Position numbers and translations under genes: made by a program
Assembly (NCBI RefSeq): GCF_000378125.1
Contig: NZ_KB899242.1
Coordinates: 620,001 to 684,000 of the forward strand
Direction: 5' to 3'
DNA length: 64,000 nt
Origin: Rudaea cellulosilytica DSM 22992
Lineage (GTDB): Bacteria; Pseudomonadota; Gammaproteobacteria; Xanthomonadales; Rhodanobacteraceae
Part shown: in pieces, positions 43,553-53,293 of the stretch
Numbering within the stretch: position 1 is the first letter of the stretch
Layout of the letters: the number at the start of each line of letters is the position of its first letter
Notes under the pieces: model-generated
Databases searched by the model: none
The model's input: the letters and a program-made list of their open reading frames with translations, nothing else
Told to the model about the DNA's origin: nothing

Positions 43553-44122
43553 CCATTTGCGCGCCATGCGGCGCAGCGATTCATCGGCGGTTTCGTCCGC
43601 CGCGAGTGCCGCGATGTCGCACCAGGCCAGTGCATGCGATTCGTCGCTGACGACGAACGCTTCGCCTGCGGTCGCGCGCACGACGTAGCGCACATCGTAA
43701 TGCCAGTGCGCAGCTTCGCTGCCGCGCGCGGGAATTTCGTGTCGATCCAGGTCGAAGATCTCCGCTTCGGCGACGAGCCCGGACAGGCCCGATTCCTCCT
43801 CCGCCTCGCGCAGCGCGACGCGCGCGAGATCGACGTCGCCGTCGGCATGGCCGCCGAGCTGCAGCCAGCGATCAAGCTTGCGATGGTGGGTCAGCAGCAC
43901 GCGCGTGCCACCGCCATCGACAAGCCAGGCCGAGCCGGTCAAGTGACCGAAGCGAAGACTGCGCTCGGCCGCGTCAGCCCGAGTCGCGACGAAATCGCTG
44001 AACAAGGAAATGACTTCGTGTTCCGCCTGATAGCGCGAGGCATAGCGCGCGAACGCGGCCAGCCAGTCATGCTGCCAGGATTGCAGGGAATGCGCGGATT
44101 CGTCGATGGCCTTGTGCGTCAC
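43541..44122 (-). CDS. Nudix hydrolase
   Basis: A 193-residue protein. The Nudix box is partly canonical: GGHADGDVDL...REAEEESGL gives the R-E-x-x-E-E-x-G core, but the glutamate expected after the first glycine is not at its usual place. The N-terminal helix of about 50 residues precedes the fold. It presumably hydrolyses a nucleoside-diphosphate derivative; no further specificity is visible. Confidence 0.85.
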   Translation of the reverse strand: MTHKAIDESAHSLQSWQHDWLAAFARYASRYQAEHEVISLFSDFVATRADAAERSLRFGHLTGSAWLVDGGGTRVLLTHHRKLDRWLQLGGHADGDVDLARVALREAEEESGLSGLVAEAEIFDLDRHEIPARGSEAAHWHYDVRYVVRATAGEAFVVSDESHALAWCDIAALAADETADESLRRMARKWLAR

Positions 44123-44253
44123 AGCTTGCCCGATGCGGAGGGGTCGCGTATTTTACCGGGACAAGTTCGGGCCTGCGGGACCCGGGTAAACTCAAAGACG
44201 GCCGCAGTCGTTGCCGCGAGCCGCCACCACACCACCAGATCTGGGGATACATA

Positions 44254-45729
44254 ATGGTTTTCTGGCGCGTCAAGCCGCTCGACAAGATCCTCGAAACAGC
44301 AGAAAAGAAATCGCTCAAGCGCCAGCTCGGCCCCATCCAATTGACCCTGCTCGGCATCGGCGCCGTGATCGGCACCGGTATCTTCGTGCTGACCGCCGAG
44401 GCCGGACAGAAAGCCGGCCCGGGCATGATGCTCGCCTTCGTCATCGCGGCGATCGTCTGCGGCCTCGCCGCGCTGGCCTACGCCGAACTGGCCTCGATGT
44501 TGCCGGTTTCGGGCTCGGCCTACACCTACAGCTACGGCGTATTCGGCGAATTGGTCGCCTGGGTCGTCGGCTGGGCGCTGGGGCTGGAGTACGGCATCGG
44601 CGCTGCCGTGGTCTGCGTCGGCTGGTCGGGCTACATGAACGGCCTGCTCGCGGCGAACGGTTACGGCCTGCCCGAAGCGCTGCGCACGGGGCTCTATGCG
44701 GGCGGGTCATTCAACCTGCTCGCCTTCCTCATCGGCCTGGCGGTCACCGTACTGCTCGTCATCGGCACCTCGAAGAGCGCACGCGTCAACGCGGTGCTCG
44801 TCGCGATCAAGATCGTCGCGCTGACCGTATTCATCTTCCTCGCCGTGCCGGCGGTGAAGAGCAGCAACTTCGAACCGTTCCTGCCCGGTGGCTGGGGCAG
44901 CCCACTCGGCGGCGTCGGCGTGCTCGGCGCGGCGGCGTCGATCTTCTTCGCTTACGTCGGCTTCGATGCGGTCTCCACCGCGGCCGAGGAAACGAAAAAT
45001 CCGAATCGCAACATCCCGATCGGCCTGATCGGTTCGCTGACCGTCTGCACGATTTTCTACCTGCTGGTCGGCTACGGTGCCGCAGGCTCAGTCGGCGCGC
45101 AGCCGATACTCGGAGCGAATGGCATGCCGCTCGACCCGGGCACACCGGAAATGATGGCCGCCTGTGCGAACTCGCAGGCCCTGGTCTGCAGCCGCGAGCC
45201 GCTCGCACACGTGCTGCGTCTGCTTGGCTACGTGCGCATCGGCGACCTGATCGGCATCGCCGCCATCCTCGCTCTGCCGTCGGTCATTCTGATGATGATG
45301 TTCGGCCAGACCCGCATCTTCTTCACCATGTCGCGCGACGGCCTGCTGCCTGAAGTGCTGTCCAGAGTGCATCCGAAATTTTTCACGCCGCACGTGATCA
45401 CGATCCTGACCGGCATCGTCGTTTCGCTCAGCGGCGCGCTGTTCCCGGTCGGCAAGCTCGCCGACACCTCGAATTCCGGCACCCTGCTCGCGTTCGCGAT
45501 GGTCTCGCTCGGCGTGTTGATCTTGCGCAAACAACAGCCCGATCGCCCGCGGCCGTTCCGCACGCCGATCGCCTGGTTCGTCTGCCCGCTCGCCGTGGTC
45601 GGCTGCCTGCTGCTGTTCGTCAACCTGAGCATGACCGCGAAGCTGGTCTTCGCCGTCTGGGCGATAGTCGGTCTGATCCTGTATTCGACCTATGGCTACA
45701 AGCGCAGCCAGCTCGCCAACGGCAACTGA
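44254..45729 (+). CDS. APC-superfamily amino acid permease (CAT/YfnA-like)
   Basis: A 491-residue transporter with about 12 membrane helices. Helix-1 motif IGIGAVIGTGIFVLTA and IFFAYVGFDAVSTAAEETKN are diagnostic of the cationic-amino-acid-transporter-like group. An extended periplasmic loop with two cysteines (residues about 300-320) is present. It is followed by a terminator and a second permease of the same family. Confidence 0.9.
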   Translation: MVFWRVKPLDKILETAEKKSLKRQLGPIQLTLLGIGAVIGTGIFVLTAEAGQKAGPGMMLAFVIAAIVCGLAALAYAELASMLPVSGSAYTYSYGVFGELVAWVVGWALGLEYGIGAAVVCVGWSGYMNGLLAANGYGLPEALRTGLYAGGSFNLLAFLIGLAVTVLLVIGTSKSARVNAVLVAIKIVALTVFIFLAVPAVKSSNFEPFLPGGWGSPLGGVGVLGAAASIFFAYVGFDAVSTAAEETKNPNRNIPIGLIGSLTVCTIFYLLVGYGAAGSVGAQPILGANGMPLDPGTPEMMAACANSQALVCSREPLAHVLRLLGYVRIGDLIGIAAILALPSVILMMMFGQTRIFFTMSRDGLLPEVLSRVHPKFFTPHVITILTGIVVSLSGALFPVGKLADTSNSGTLLAFAMVSLGVLILRKQQPDRPRPFRTPIAWFVCPLAVVGCLLLFVNLSMTAKLVFAVWAIVGLILYSTYGYKRSQLANGN

Positions 45730-45788
45730 CGGCGTGCCGCATTGAAAACGTTCGCAGCGCACGCAACTTAGCCGGAACCCGCCGACCG

Positions 45789-45823
45789 AAGGCCGACGTT
45801 ATCGCGTCGGCCTTTGTTTTTTG
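45789..45823 (+). terminator. Rho-independent terminator between the two permease genes
   Basis: AAGGCCGACG (45789-45798) pairs perfectly with CGTCGGCCTT (45805-45814) and is followed by TGTTTTTT. The next gene starts 11 bases later, so its promoter would have to lie within or before the terminator, or it depends on read-through. Confidence 0.8.
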
Positions 45824-45834
45824 AGAATACGCAA

Positions 45835-47292
45835 ATGCTCAAGCAACTCCTGCGCACCAAGCACCCGCTCGCAGTCAACAACGAGGCCGGCGAAATCGAA
45901 CTGCGCCGCACGCTCGGCCCCTGGGGCCTGACCGCGATCGGCATCGGCGCGGTAATCGGCGGCGGTATCTTCGTCATCACCGGCAACGCCGCGGCGGAAC
46001 ACGCGGGTCCGGCGATCATGCTTTCGTTCGTGCTCGCGGCAATCTGCTGCACGTTCTGCGCGCTGTGCTACGCCGAGTTCGCGGCGATGGTGCCGGTATC
46101 GGGCTCGGCATATTCGTATACCTACGCCACGCTCGGCGAAGGCGCTGCCTGGTTCATCGGCTGGATGCTGATTCTCGAGTACGGCGTCTCCGCCTCCGCG
46201 GTCGCGTCGAGCTGGACCGGCTATTTCGTCAGCCTGCTCAGCCACGTCGGCATCCATCTGCCCGACGCGCTGATCAACGCGCCGCTCGACGCGCATCTGA
46301 AGCCGACCGGCGCGGTCGTCAACTTGCCTGCGATCGGCATCGTCGCCGTGTTGACCGGCATCTGCTACGTCGGTATCAAGGAATCCGCCGGCGTCAACTC
46401 CGCGATGGTCGCGCTCAAGATCATCCTCATCGTGCTCGTCATCTTCGCCGGCTGGAGCTATGTCGACACGAGTCTGTGGACGCCATTCATCCCCGAGAAC
46501 ACCGGCCCGCACCAGTACGGCTGGTCGGGTGTGCTGCGCGGCGCGTCGATGGTGTTCTTCGCCTACATCGGCTTCGAGGCGACCAGTGTCGCCGCACAGG
46601 AATCGCTCAATCCCAAGCGCGACCTGCCGATCGGCATGCTCGCCTCGCTCGCGATCTGCACCGTGCTTTACATCGCGATGGCAGCCGTGCTCACCGGCCT
46701 GATGCCGTACACGCAGCTCGGCACGAGCGAACCCGTCGTTACCGCGGTCGCCAGTCACCCGCAGCTCGCCTGGCTGCGCTGGATCGTCGAGATCGGCGCA
46801 CTGATCGGCCTGTCGAGCGTGATCCTGTGCATGTGCATCGGCCAGCCGCGCATCTTCATGATCATGGCCAACGACGGCCTGCTGCCGCCGGTATTCACGC
46901 GCATCCACCCGAAATACCGCACGCCGCACATCAACACGCTGATCACGGGCGCTGGTATCGCGCTGCTCGCCGGTGTGTTCCCGCTCGACATCCTCGGCGA
47001 CCTCACCTCGATCGGCACGCTGATCAGCTTCGCCGCGGTCTGTGCCGGCGTTTGGATCCTGCGCATCGCGCATCCGGAAATTCCACGCCCGTTCCGCATC
47101 CGCTACGCACCGCTGATCTGCTTCCTCGGCATCGCTTCCTGCTTCGCCCTGCTTTCCACGTTCAGCGGCTACAACTGGTGGCTGACCTTCATCTGGACGT
47201 TCGCGGGATTCGGACTGTATTTCGCCTACGGCTATCGCAAGAGCAAACTGCATCGCGAAAGCGTTGCAACGGCGGCCACTGCATCGACCTAG
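45835..47292 (+). CDS. APC-superfamily amino acid permease (CAT/YfnA-like)
   Basis: A 485-residue transporter paralogous to the preceding one: IGIGAVIGGGIFVITG in helix 1 and FFAYIGFEATSVAAQESLNP in helix 6. The ATG at 45835 directly follows the terminator. About 12 membrane helices; substrate unknown. Confidence 0.9.
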   Translation: MLKQLLRTKHPLAVNNEAGEIELRRTLGPWGLTAIGIGAVIGGGIFVITGNAAAEHAGPAIMLSFVLAAICCTFCALCYAEFAAMVPVSGSAYSYTYATLGEGAAWFIGWMLILEYGVSASAVASSWTGYFVSLLSHVGIHLPDALINAPLDAHLKPTGAVVNLPAIGIVAVLTGICYVGIKESAGVNSAMVALKIILIVLVIFAGWSYVDTSLWTPFIPENTGPHQYGWSGVLRGASMVFFAYIGFEATSVAAQESLNPKRDLPIGMLASLAICTVLYIAMAAVLTGLMPYTQLGTSEPVVTAVASHPQLAWLRWIVEIGALIGLSSVILCMCIGQPRIFMIMANDGLLPPVFTRIHPKYRTPHINTLITGAGIALLAGVFPLDILGDLTSIGTLISFAAVCAGVWILRIAHPEIPRPFRIRYAPLICFLGIASCFALLSTFSGYNWWLTFIWTFAGFGLYFAYGYRKSKLHRESVATAATAST

Positions 47293-47308
47293 CTATACCG
47301 GGATCGCA

Positions 47309-47722
47309 ATGCCATTCAGCGTTCGGCTTCCGCAGCTGCCGAAGCATATCTGGTGGTTGCTCGCTCTGTATTGCTGCGCAAGCTTCATGCACTTCGCGCA
47401 CAACGCGGAATACATTGCGTTCTATCCCAACATGCCGCGTTGGATCACGCGCGAGAACGTCTACTGGGCGTGGCTCACGATCACTGTTCCTGGAATTGCG
47501 GCGTTGGCCGCAGCGTCGTTTGGATGGCGCGCAATCGCGGCGCTTCTGCTCATCGTCTATGCGAGCTTCGGCCTGGACGGATTGGGGCACTACGCACTGG
47601 CACTGTGCTCCCAGCACACGCTGGCGATGAATTTCAGCATCTGGCTTGAAGTGCTTGCCGGCGTGGTGCTGGCGATCTGTGCGGCGAATCATTTGCGCAA
47701 AATAGCAGTCGCGCAACGTTGA
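47309..47722 (+). CDS. Small integral membrane protein
   Basis: A 137-residue protein with four membrane segments. The first helix ends in SFMHFAHNAEYIAFYPNMP, with histidines and acidic residues that look conserved and functional; LDGLGHYALALCSQHTLAMN lies later. It follows the permease by 16 bases and may be co-transcribed. I do not recognise a family. Confidence 0.68.
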   Translation: MPFSVRLPQLPKHIWWLLALYCCASFMHFAHNAEYIAFYPNMPRWITRENVYWAWLTITVPGIAALAAASFGWRAIAALLLIVYASFGLDGLGHYALALCSQHTLAMNFSIWLEVLAGVVLAICAANHLRKIAVAQR

Positions 47723-47758
47723 CGTTCCTGCGCGGGCGAGCCGATGCGTCGCTCGATC

Positions 47759-49252
47759 CTAACTGTCCAGCCTGCCCTGCACCTCGTCGAGCTGGGCACG
47801 CTCGACCTGCACTTCCGGCAGCGCCTTGCTCGTACGCGCGCCCAGTTCGCGCAGTTTCTCAACCTGGCCGATCAAGTTGCCGCGGCCCGTTTCAAGCTTG
47901 CCGGACGCAGATGATAACGCGTTGCGCGCAGCATCGAGCTTGCTCTTCGCTTCGTTCAGATCTTCGATGAAGCCGACGAACTTGTCGTAGAGCTTGCCGG
48001 CGCGGTCGGCGATCTCGACGACGTTGCGGTTGCGGTCATCATTGCGCCACAGACTCGCCACGGTCTGCAGGGTGGCGAGCAAGGTCGAAGTGGTGACGAT
48101 GACGACTTGCTTCTCGAGCGCGAACGCGTGCAGGCCTTCGTCGCGGTGCACGGCTTCGATGTAGGCGGCCTCGACCGGAACGAACATGAGCACGAATTCG
48201 AGCGAGTTGACGCCGGGAAGGTCGCTGTAGCGCTTGTCGGCGAGTTCCTTGACGTGGCTGCGCAAGGACGCAAGATGCGCGCCGAGCTGGGTGTCGCGCT
48301 CGGCATCGTCGGCCGCGGCGCAGTAGCGCTCGTACGCGGTCAGCGACACCTTCGCATCGACGACGATGTCGCGCCCTTCGGGCAGGCGCACGATCACGTC
48401 CGGCCGCGCGCGGCCACCGGCTTCGTTCTGGAACGTCGCCTGCGTTTCGTACTGTCTGCCCCGCTGCAGGCCGGACGCTTCGAGCAGGCGTTCGAGCACG
48501 AGTTCGCCCCAGGCACCCTGGGTCTTGCTCTCGCGCGTGAGCGCACGCGTGAGGTTGCGCGCGTCCTCGTCGATACGCTGGTTGAGGCTCTTCAGCGCAT
48601 CGATTTCGGCCTTGAGCAACTGGCGCTCGCGGCTTTCCTTGTCGTAGACCTCGCCGACCTGCTTCTTGAATCCGTCCAGTTGCTCGCGCAGCGGCGTGAG
48701 CAGACTGCCAAGCTGGCTCTGGTTCTGTTCGGCGAATTTCCTGCTTTTTTCTTCGAGCAGATCGCCAGCGAGCGCCTTGAACTGGTCGCTGAGGTTTTCG
48801 CGCACGCGTTCCAGCAGCGCGATCTTCTCAGCTGCGGCCTGATGCTGTTCCTGCGCGCGCGTGGCGGTTTCGGTGATGCGCTGTTCGGCGCGCTGCGTCG
48901 CCTCGCGCCATTTCTGCGCTTCGGCGCGCGCGGCGGAAAGCTCGGTGTCGAGCTGGCTCAAACGTTCCAGGCGCCCGGCAAGATTCGCGCGCTCGTTGCC
49001 GAGCACGAACAGCGTCTTGCGCTGTTCGGCCAGTTCGTTCGAAACGACGGCGTGCTCGCCCCGCAATCGCTGCACGTCGTCGAGTGCCGCGTCGCGCTCG
49101 GAGGCAAGCTGGGCGACTTCCGCATCGCGACTTGCGCGCCCGGAGCCATGCGCACGCGTGCGCACGCGTGCCCACGCGATCAGTGCGCCGAGCGCGAACG
49201 CACTCAGCGCGATCAGGCCCCACAGGGCATAGTCGTTCGGCATCGGCGACAT
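47759..49252 (-). CDS. rmuC: DNA recombination protein RmuC
   Basis: A 497-residue protein with an N-terminal membrane helix (LWGLIALSAFALGALIAWA), a long coiled coil (residues about 40-190) and the RmuC nuclease-like domain: GAWGELVLERLLEASGLQ, RPDVIVRLPEGRDIVVDAKV (D and K of a PD-(D/E)xK core) and FVPVEAAYIEAV. RmuC restrains DNA inversions and rearrangements. A start at residue 4 (MPNDYA) is equally possible. Confidence 0.9.
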   Translation of the reverse strand: MSPMPNDYALWGLIALSAFALGALIAWARVRTRAHGSGRASRDAEVAQLASERDAALDDVQRLRGEHAVVSNELAEQRKTLFVLGNERANLAGRLERLSQLDTELSAARAEAQKWREATQRAEQRITETATRAQEQHQAAAEKIALLERVRENLSDQFKALAGDLLEEKSRKFAEQNQSQLGSLLTPLREQLDGFKKQVGEVYDKESRERQLLKAEIDALKSLNQRIDEDARNLTRALTRESKTQGAWGELVLERLLEASGLQRGRQYETQATFQNEAGGRARPDVIVRLPEGRDIVVDAKVSLTAYERYCAAADDAERDTQLGAHLASLRSHVKELADKRYSDLPGVNSLEFVLMFVPVEAAYIEAVHRDEGLHAFALEKQVVIVTTSTLLATLQTVASLWRNDDRNRNVVEIADRAGKLYDKFVGFIEDLNEAKSKLDAARNALSSASGKLETGRGNLIGQVEKLRELGARTSKALPEVQVERAQLDEVQGRLDS

Positions 49253-49343
49253 CGTCGTCCATCACAATCCGGTGGGATGCGATTGTGACAGCGCCGCGTC
49301 TCAGTTGGCGAGACCGAGCGAAGCGGATGCCTTGTCCGAGCCG

Positions 49344-50675
49344 TCAGAACTGGAAGCGCAAGCCGATCATCGGATCGATCGTCGAACTGTGCAGATAACC
49401 CGAGGCGAGGCCATCCGCGACGCGGGAGAACATCGCGCCGGCGTAGGCGTCGAAGCGTTTGGCAAAGCGCCAATCCAGACGCACGGAATAGGCATCGAGC
49501 TCGCCGCTGCAAGTCGCTTCGCTGCGATCGTGGCAGGGCTTGGCACCATATGCATTCTGGTCGTAGTGATAATAGGCGCCGGTGATGTCCAGGTCCTTGG
49601 TGATCAGGTACTTCACTCCCGCCCAACTCACATCGAGCTTCTTGGTGTGTGGGAAAGCGGTGTTGTTGACCACGGCAAAGAGGTAACCGCCGAGTCCGAC
49701 GAAACCCACCTTGAGCGGTTCGGACGGATTGTCGAACTCGATGTGTTCATACCCCGCCACCACCTTGAACGGACCGTGTGTGCAGCTGCCATCCAGCGTC
49801 CACGAAGTGTTGTCGGACACCGTGGCGGCAAGCGAGCCCACCGGCAATGTTTTTGCCTGCGCCGTGCTCAACGCCGCCGCGGAAACGCCCTGATCCTTGG
49901 ACGCATAAACCACGTCGACCGAGAACTCCTTCCAGTCCAGGCCAAGGTTCGCCTGCCACGCCTCGCCCTGGCTGCCGTGGCCGCCATCGAAATGGTACAG
50001 GGCGGCCACGCGAAACATGTCGTGCTTCCAGTTGTACTTGAGCGAATTGTCGTAGCGCGAATCCTGGGTGTAACCGCCGCCGGCGGTCGTCCCGGACAGG
50101 CCGATGACCGAGAACGCGTACGATTGGTTCATCGGATCGTAACGCCCGATGTTGTCGATCAGCACGCTGTTGTGCCGGCCCGCGGTCAGGGTTCCCAGGT
50201 CGTTGGAACTCAGACCGAGAAATGCGGGACCGTTGAACAACTGCCCCGCACGCGAGGAGTCGCCTGCCGAGCGCTGATTGGTCAGCGCACGGCCGTTGTT
50301 GTAGGCCAACGACGCCGGGCCGTCGGACAACTTGCCATTCTGCGGATTGAAGCCGATCTCCGCGTTGAACACGAAAGCCAACGAATCGTTGAGCGCCTCC
50401 TTGCCGCGCACGGCGATCTTCGATTGCGACAGGCCGTTAGGCCCGAGGGTGGTGATCGATTTGTTGCTGTTTTTCGCGATCAGGTAGGCCATGCCAACGC
50501 CCCAATCGGGCGTGCGCGGCACGCCATGGGTTTGATGGACGAGGCCGATGTCGTAGGTGCCGTACAGCGTGATGCCGTGCCAGGTCAATTCGTCGTCCGC
50601 AGCAAAAGCAGGCAGGGAAAAACTCGCAACGGCCAGTGCAGTGGCAGCGCATATGAGCTGTTTCTTGCTGTTCAT
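49344..50675 (-). CDS. Outer-membrane porin
   Basis: A 443-residue gram-negative porin: signal peptide (LAVASFSLPAFAA), first strand WHGITLYGTYDIGL, many alternating beta strands and a terminal phenylalanine (PMIGLRFQF) as required for outer-membrane insertion. It lies 60 bases downstream of the 2-oxoglutarate permease on the same strand, suggesting that it supplies that substrate through the outer membrane. Confidence 0.87.
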   Translation of the reverse strand: MNSKKQLICAATALAVASFSLPAFAADDELTWHGITLYGTYDIGLVHQTHGVPRTPDWGVGMAYLIAKNSNKSITTLGPNGLSQSKIAVRGKEALNDSLAFVFNAEIGFNPQNGKLSDGPASLAYNNGRALTNQRSAGDSSRAGQLFNGPAFLGLSSNDLGTLTAGRHNSVLIDNIGRYDPMNQSYAFSVIGLSGTTAGGGYTQDSRYDNSLKYNWKHDMFRVAALYHFDGGHGSQGEAWQANLGLDWKEFSVDVVYASKDQGVSAAALSTAQAKTLPVGSLAATVSDNTSWTLDGSCTHGPFKVVAGYEHIEFDNPSEPLKVGFVGLGGYLFAVVNNTAFPHTKKLDVSWAGVKYLITKDLDITGAYYHYDQNAYGAKPCHDRSEATCSGELDAYSVRLDWRFAKRFDAYAGAMFSRVADGLASGYLHSSTIDPMIGLRFQF

Positions 50676-50735
50676 GCGATTTCCTCCTGGGGCCAAGTGA
50701 GGCAGTCGTGCATTGCGGGGTTCTGCCCTCGCAGA

Positions 50736-52064
50736 TCACGATTCTTCGATGAGCGACGTCTTCTTCGTATCGGGCAGAAAGGCGTAGACCAGCAACGAGC
50801 AGGCGATGCAGGCAGTGACATACCAGTAGAAGCCACTCTCGTGGCCGCTTTGCTTGAACCACAGCGCCACGGTTTCGGCGCTGCCACCGAACATCGCGAC
50901 GGCCAGCGCATACGGCAGGCCCACGCCGAGAGCGCGAATCTCGACCGGAAACAGTTCCGCCTTCACCACCGCGTTGATCGCGGTGTAGCCGCTGACCACG
51001 AGCAGCATCAACATGATCAGCGCGAACGCAGCGTACGGGTCTTTCGTCGCCTGCAGCGTGGTCAACACGGGCACAGTCAGCAGCACGCCGAGCACGCCGA
51101 ACGCGATCAGGATCGGGCGCCGGCCGATGTAGTCGGAGAGGCCGCCGATGACCGGCTGCAACAGCATGTAGCCGAACAGCGTCGCCGCGTTGACCAGTGT
51201 CGCGGTTTCCTTGGACAAACCGACGCTGAGCACGAGGAACTTCGACATGTAGGTCGTGTAGGTGTAGAACGCGAGCGTGCCGCCCATGGTCAGGCCGATC
51301 ACGATCAGCGCAGCGCGCCAGTGTTTGATCAGCAGGCCAAGCGAACCCTCGTTGCGTTTCACCTCGGGTTTGCCTTGGCTGCTGGTGAAGGCTGCGGTCT
51401 CGGCCATGTTGCGGCGCAGATACAAGGCAACGAGTGCGATTCCCGCGCCGATCGCGAACGGAATACGCCAGCCCCAGGCCTTGAGCTGGTCCTCGGTGAG
51501 CACCCACTGCTGCAGCACGATCAGCACGGCCAGCGCAGTCAATTGTCCGGCGATCAGGGTGACGTAGAGGAAGCTCGACCAAAAACCGCGGCGCTTGCTC
51601 GTTGCCATCTCCGACAGGTAGGTCGCCGAGCTGCCGTACTCGCCGCCGAGGCTCAGGCCCTGCAGCAGGCGCGCGAGCACGAGCACGATCGGCGCGGCCA
51701 CGCCAATGCTCGCGTAAGTCGGGCACACGGCGATCAACAGCGAACCCGCACACATGAGCACGATCGAGCGCATCAGCGAGGCGCGCCGGCCGTGACGGTC
51801 GGCATAGCGGCCGAAGTACCAGCCGCCGATCGGACGCATCAGGAAGCCGACTGCGAACACCGCCGCCGCACTAAGCGCCTGCGCCACCGCATCGCCCTGC
51901 GGGAAGAACGACTTGGCGAAATAGAGCGAGAACGAGGTGTAGACGTACCAGTCGTAGTATTCGACGAGGTTGCCGATCGAACCGCCGACTATCGACTTGA
52001 GCCGCTGCAACGCCGACAACGCTGGCGCCGATCCCGCGGGAACCTCAACTGCGGCTGCATTCAT
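50736..52064 (-). CDS. kgtP: MFS dicarboxylate transporter, 2-oxoglutarate permease-like (KgtP)
   Basis: A 442-residue member of the metabolite:H+ symporter branch, with 12 membrane helices. GSIGNLVEYYDWYVYTSFSL in helix 1, GRYADRHGRRASL between helices 2 and 3, and QGLSLGGEYGSSATYLSEMA are typical of KgtP. The start at 52064 matches family N-termini; the longer frame to 52235 does not. The porin gene follows. 2-Oxoglutarate is also the product of the hydroxyproline cluster. The specific substrate is likely but not certain. Confidence 0.85.
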   Translation of the reverse strand: MNAAAVEVPAGSAPALSALQRLKSIVGGSIGNLVEYYDWYVYTSFSLYFAKSFFPQGDAVAQALSAAAVFAVGFLMRPIGGWYFGRYADRHGRRASLMRSIVLMCAGSLLIAVCPTYASIGVAAPIVLVLARLLQGLSLGGEYGSSATYLSEMATSKRRGFWSSFLYVTLIAGQLTALAVLIVLQQWVLTEDQLKAWGWRIPFAIGAGIALVALYLRRNMAETAAFTSSQGKPEVKRNEGSLGLLIKHWRAALIVIGLTMGGTLAFYTYTTYMSKFLVLSVGLSKETATLVNAATLFGYMLLQPVIGGLSDYIGRRPILIAFGVLGVLLTVPVLTTLQATKDPYAAFALIMLMLLVVSGYTAINAVVKAELFPVEIRALGVGLPYALAVAMFGGSAETVALWFKQSGHESGFYWYVTACIACSLLVYAFLPDTKKTSLIEES

Positions 52065-52170
52065 CCGGCCTCCTCCCAGGCTAAGACGTGGTCCGAATCT
52101 AGTCGCTGGCGCCGCGGCGATCAATACGCAACCGCAGCACGAGCTTCGATGCAGCCGCGCGCAATGTGCC

Positions 52171-52530
52171 TCAGTGCATGGTGCCGCTGCCGCCTGTGCC
52201 GAAGTTCGGCGTGATCTCGGTTGGCAGGGGCGCAACCGTCGTCGCCTCGACGGGCTTGTATAGCAGCGACTGATGCAACCACAGCGAGGTCAGATGCACG
52301 CGATGCTCGTGCGGCAGCGCGAAGGCGAGCCAGCCCATTCCGGGATGGCGCAGCATGAACAGCACGCCGTTCGGCAGCGGCGAGGTATGCCATGAAGGAT
52401 TCACGATCGCTTCGGCCTGCGGCGGAGGTTGCGACGGCGGCGCCGGCTCCAGCGTCGCGCGTCGCACTGCCGCATGCGCGATCAACTCGTCGAGCTCGGC
52501 TGCGGACAGATTGGAAATATCGATATTCAC
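52171..52530 (-). CDS. Hypothetical protein with an H-NS-like N-terminal head
   Basis: A 119-residue protein. The first 27 residues (NIDISNLSAAELDELIAHAA) resemble the oligomerisation helix of xanthomonad H-NS-type proteins, but the DNA-binding AT-hook-like end is missing. Instead there is a Pro-rich linker and a compact segment VLFMLRHPGMGWLAFALPHE with no family I recognise. It lies 107 bases upstream of kgtP on the same strand and is divergent from mtnB. Confidence 0.6.
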   Translation of the reverse strand: MNIDISNLSAAELDELIAHAAVRRATLEPAPPSQPPPQAEAIVNPSWHTSPLPNGVLFMLRHPGMGWLAFALPHEHRVHLTSLWLHQSLLYKPVEATTVAPLPTEITPNFGTGGSGTMH

Positions 52531-52663
52531 GTTGCCTCCACTTCAAGACTGCGATTCCGCTCGCAAGCGTAACGCTTCCTGCACCGCCCGGACATGTGTT
52601 TGCCGCAGTCATCCGCTATAGTTTCTGTCCAATACAAGCACAGAAAATCCACGGAGCGTCAGT

Positions 52664-53293
52664 TTGAGCTACACCGCGCAACAATTCGCCGAACGCGCCG
52701 AGGCCATCGCCAAAGCCGGACGCAAGCTCGGCGCGCTCGGCCTGACCCCGGCGACGAGCAGCAATTTCTCGATGCGCCTCGACGCCGACCATCTCGCGAT
52801 CACGATCTCGGGTCGCGACAAGGGCGCGCTGACCGCGGACGACATCATGGTCGTCGATCGCGATGGCAAGGCGGTCGGCACTGCGGCACGGCCGTCCGCA
52901 GAAACGCTGTTGCATACGCAGATTTATGCGCGCTTCCCCGAGGCGAATGCCGTGCTGCACACGCATTCGCGCACGCAGACCGTCGCTTCGCGCCTGTATT
53001 CGAAGGAAGGGGTGATCCGCTTCGAGGGTTACGAATTGCAGAAGGCGATCGCCGGCCACACCACGCACGAGTCGCAGCTGGACCTGCCGGTATTTCCGAA
53101 TACGCAGCAGATGCCCGAGCTCGTCGCCAAGGTGGACACTTGGATTGACGCGGGCAAGCCGCTATATGGTTACCTGATCGACGGCCACGGCATCTACACC
53201 TGGGGCCGCGACATGGCCGAAACCGAACGCCATATCGAGGCATTCGAGTTCCTGCTCAATTGCGAGCTGGATTTGAGGAGATTGAGACAATGA
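52664..53293 (+). CDS. mtnB: Methylthioribulose-1-phosphate dehydratase
   Basis: A 209-residue class II aldolase-fold dehydratase of the methionine salvage pathway. It starts with TTG at 52664. Zinc histidines are in [12 protein letters not shown] and DGHGIYTWG; the N-terminal [12 protein letters not shown] and ISGRDKG are typical of MtnB. It overlaps mtnD by 4 bases. Confidence 0.93.
   Translation: MSYTAQQFAERAEAIAKAGRKLGALGLTPATSSNFSMRLDADHLAITISGRDKGALTADDIMVVDRDGKAVGTAARPSAETLLHTQIYARFPEANAVLHTHSRTQTVASRLYSKEGVIRFEGYELQKAIAGHTTHESQLDLPVFPNTQQMPELVAKVDTWIDAGKPLYGYLIDGHGIYTWGRDMAETERHIEAFEFLLNCELDLRRLRQ

Noticed and set aside
49272-52214. A 980-residue plus-strand open frame
   Set aside because: It runs antisense through the porin and kgtP genes, is rich in Arg/His/Gln as high-G+C shadow frames are, and has no domain; the minus-strand genes have clear families.
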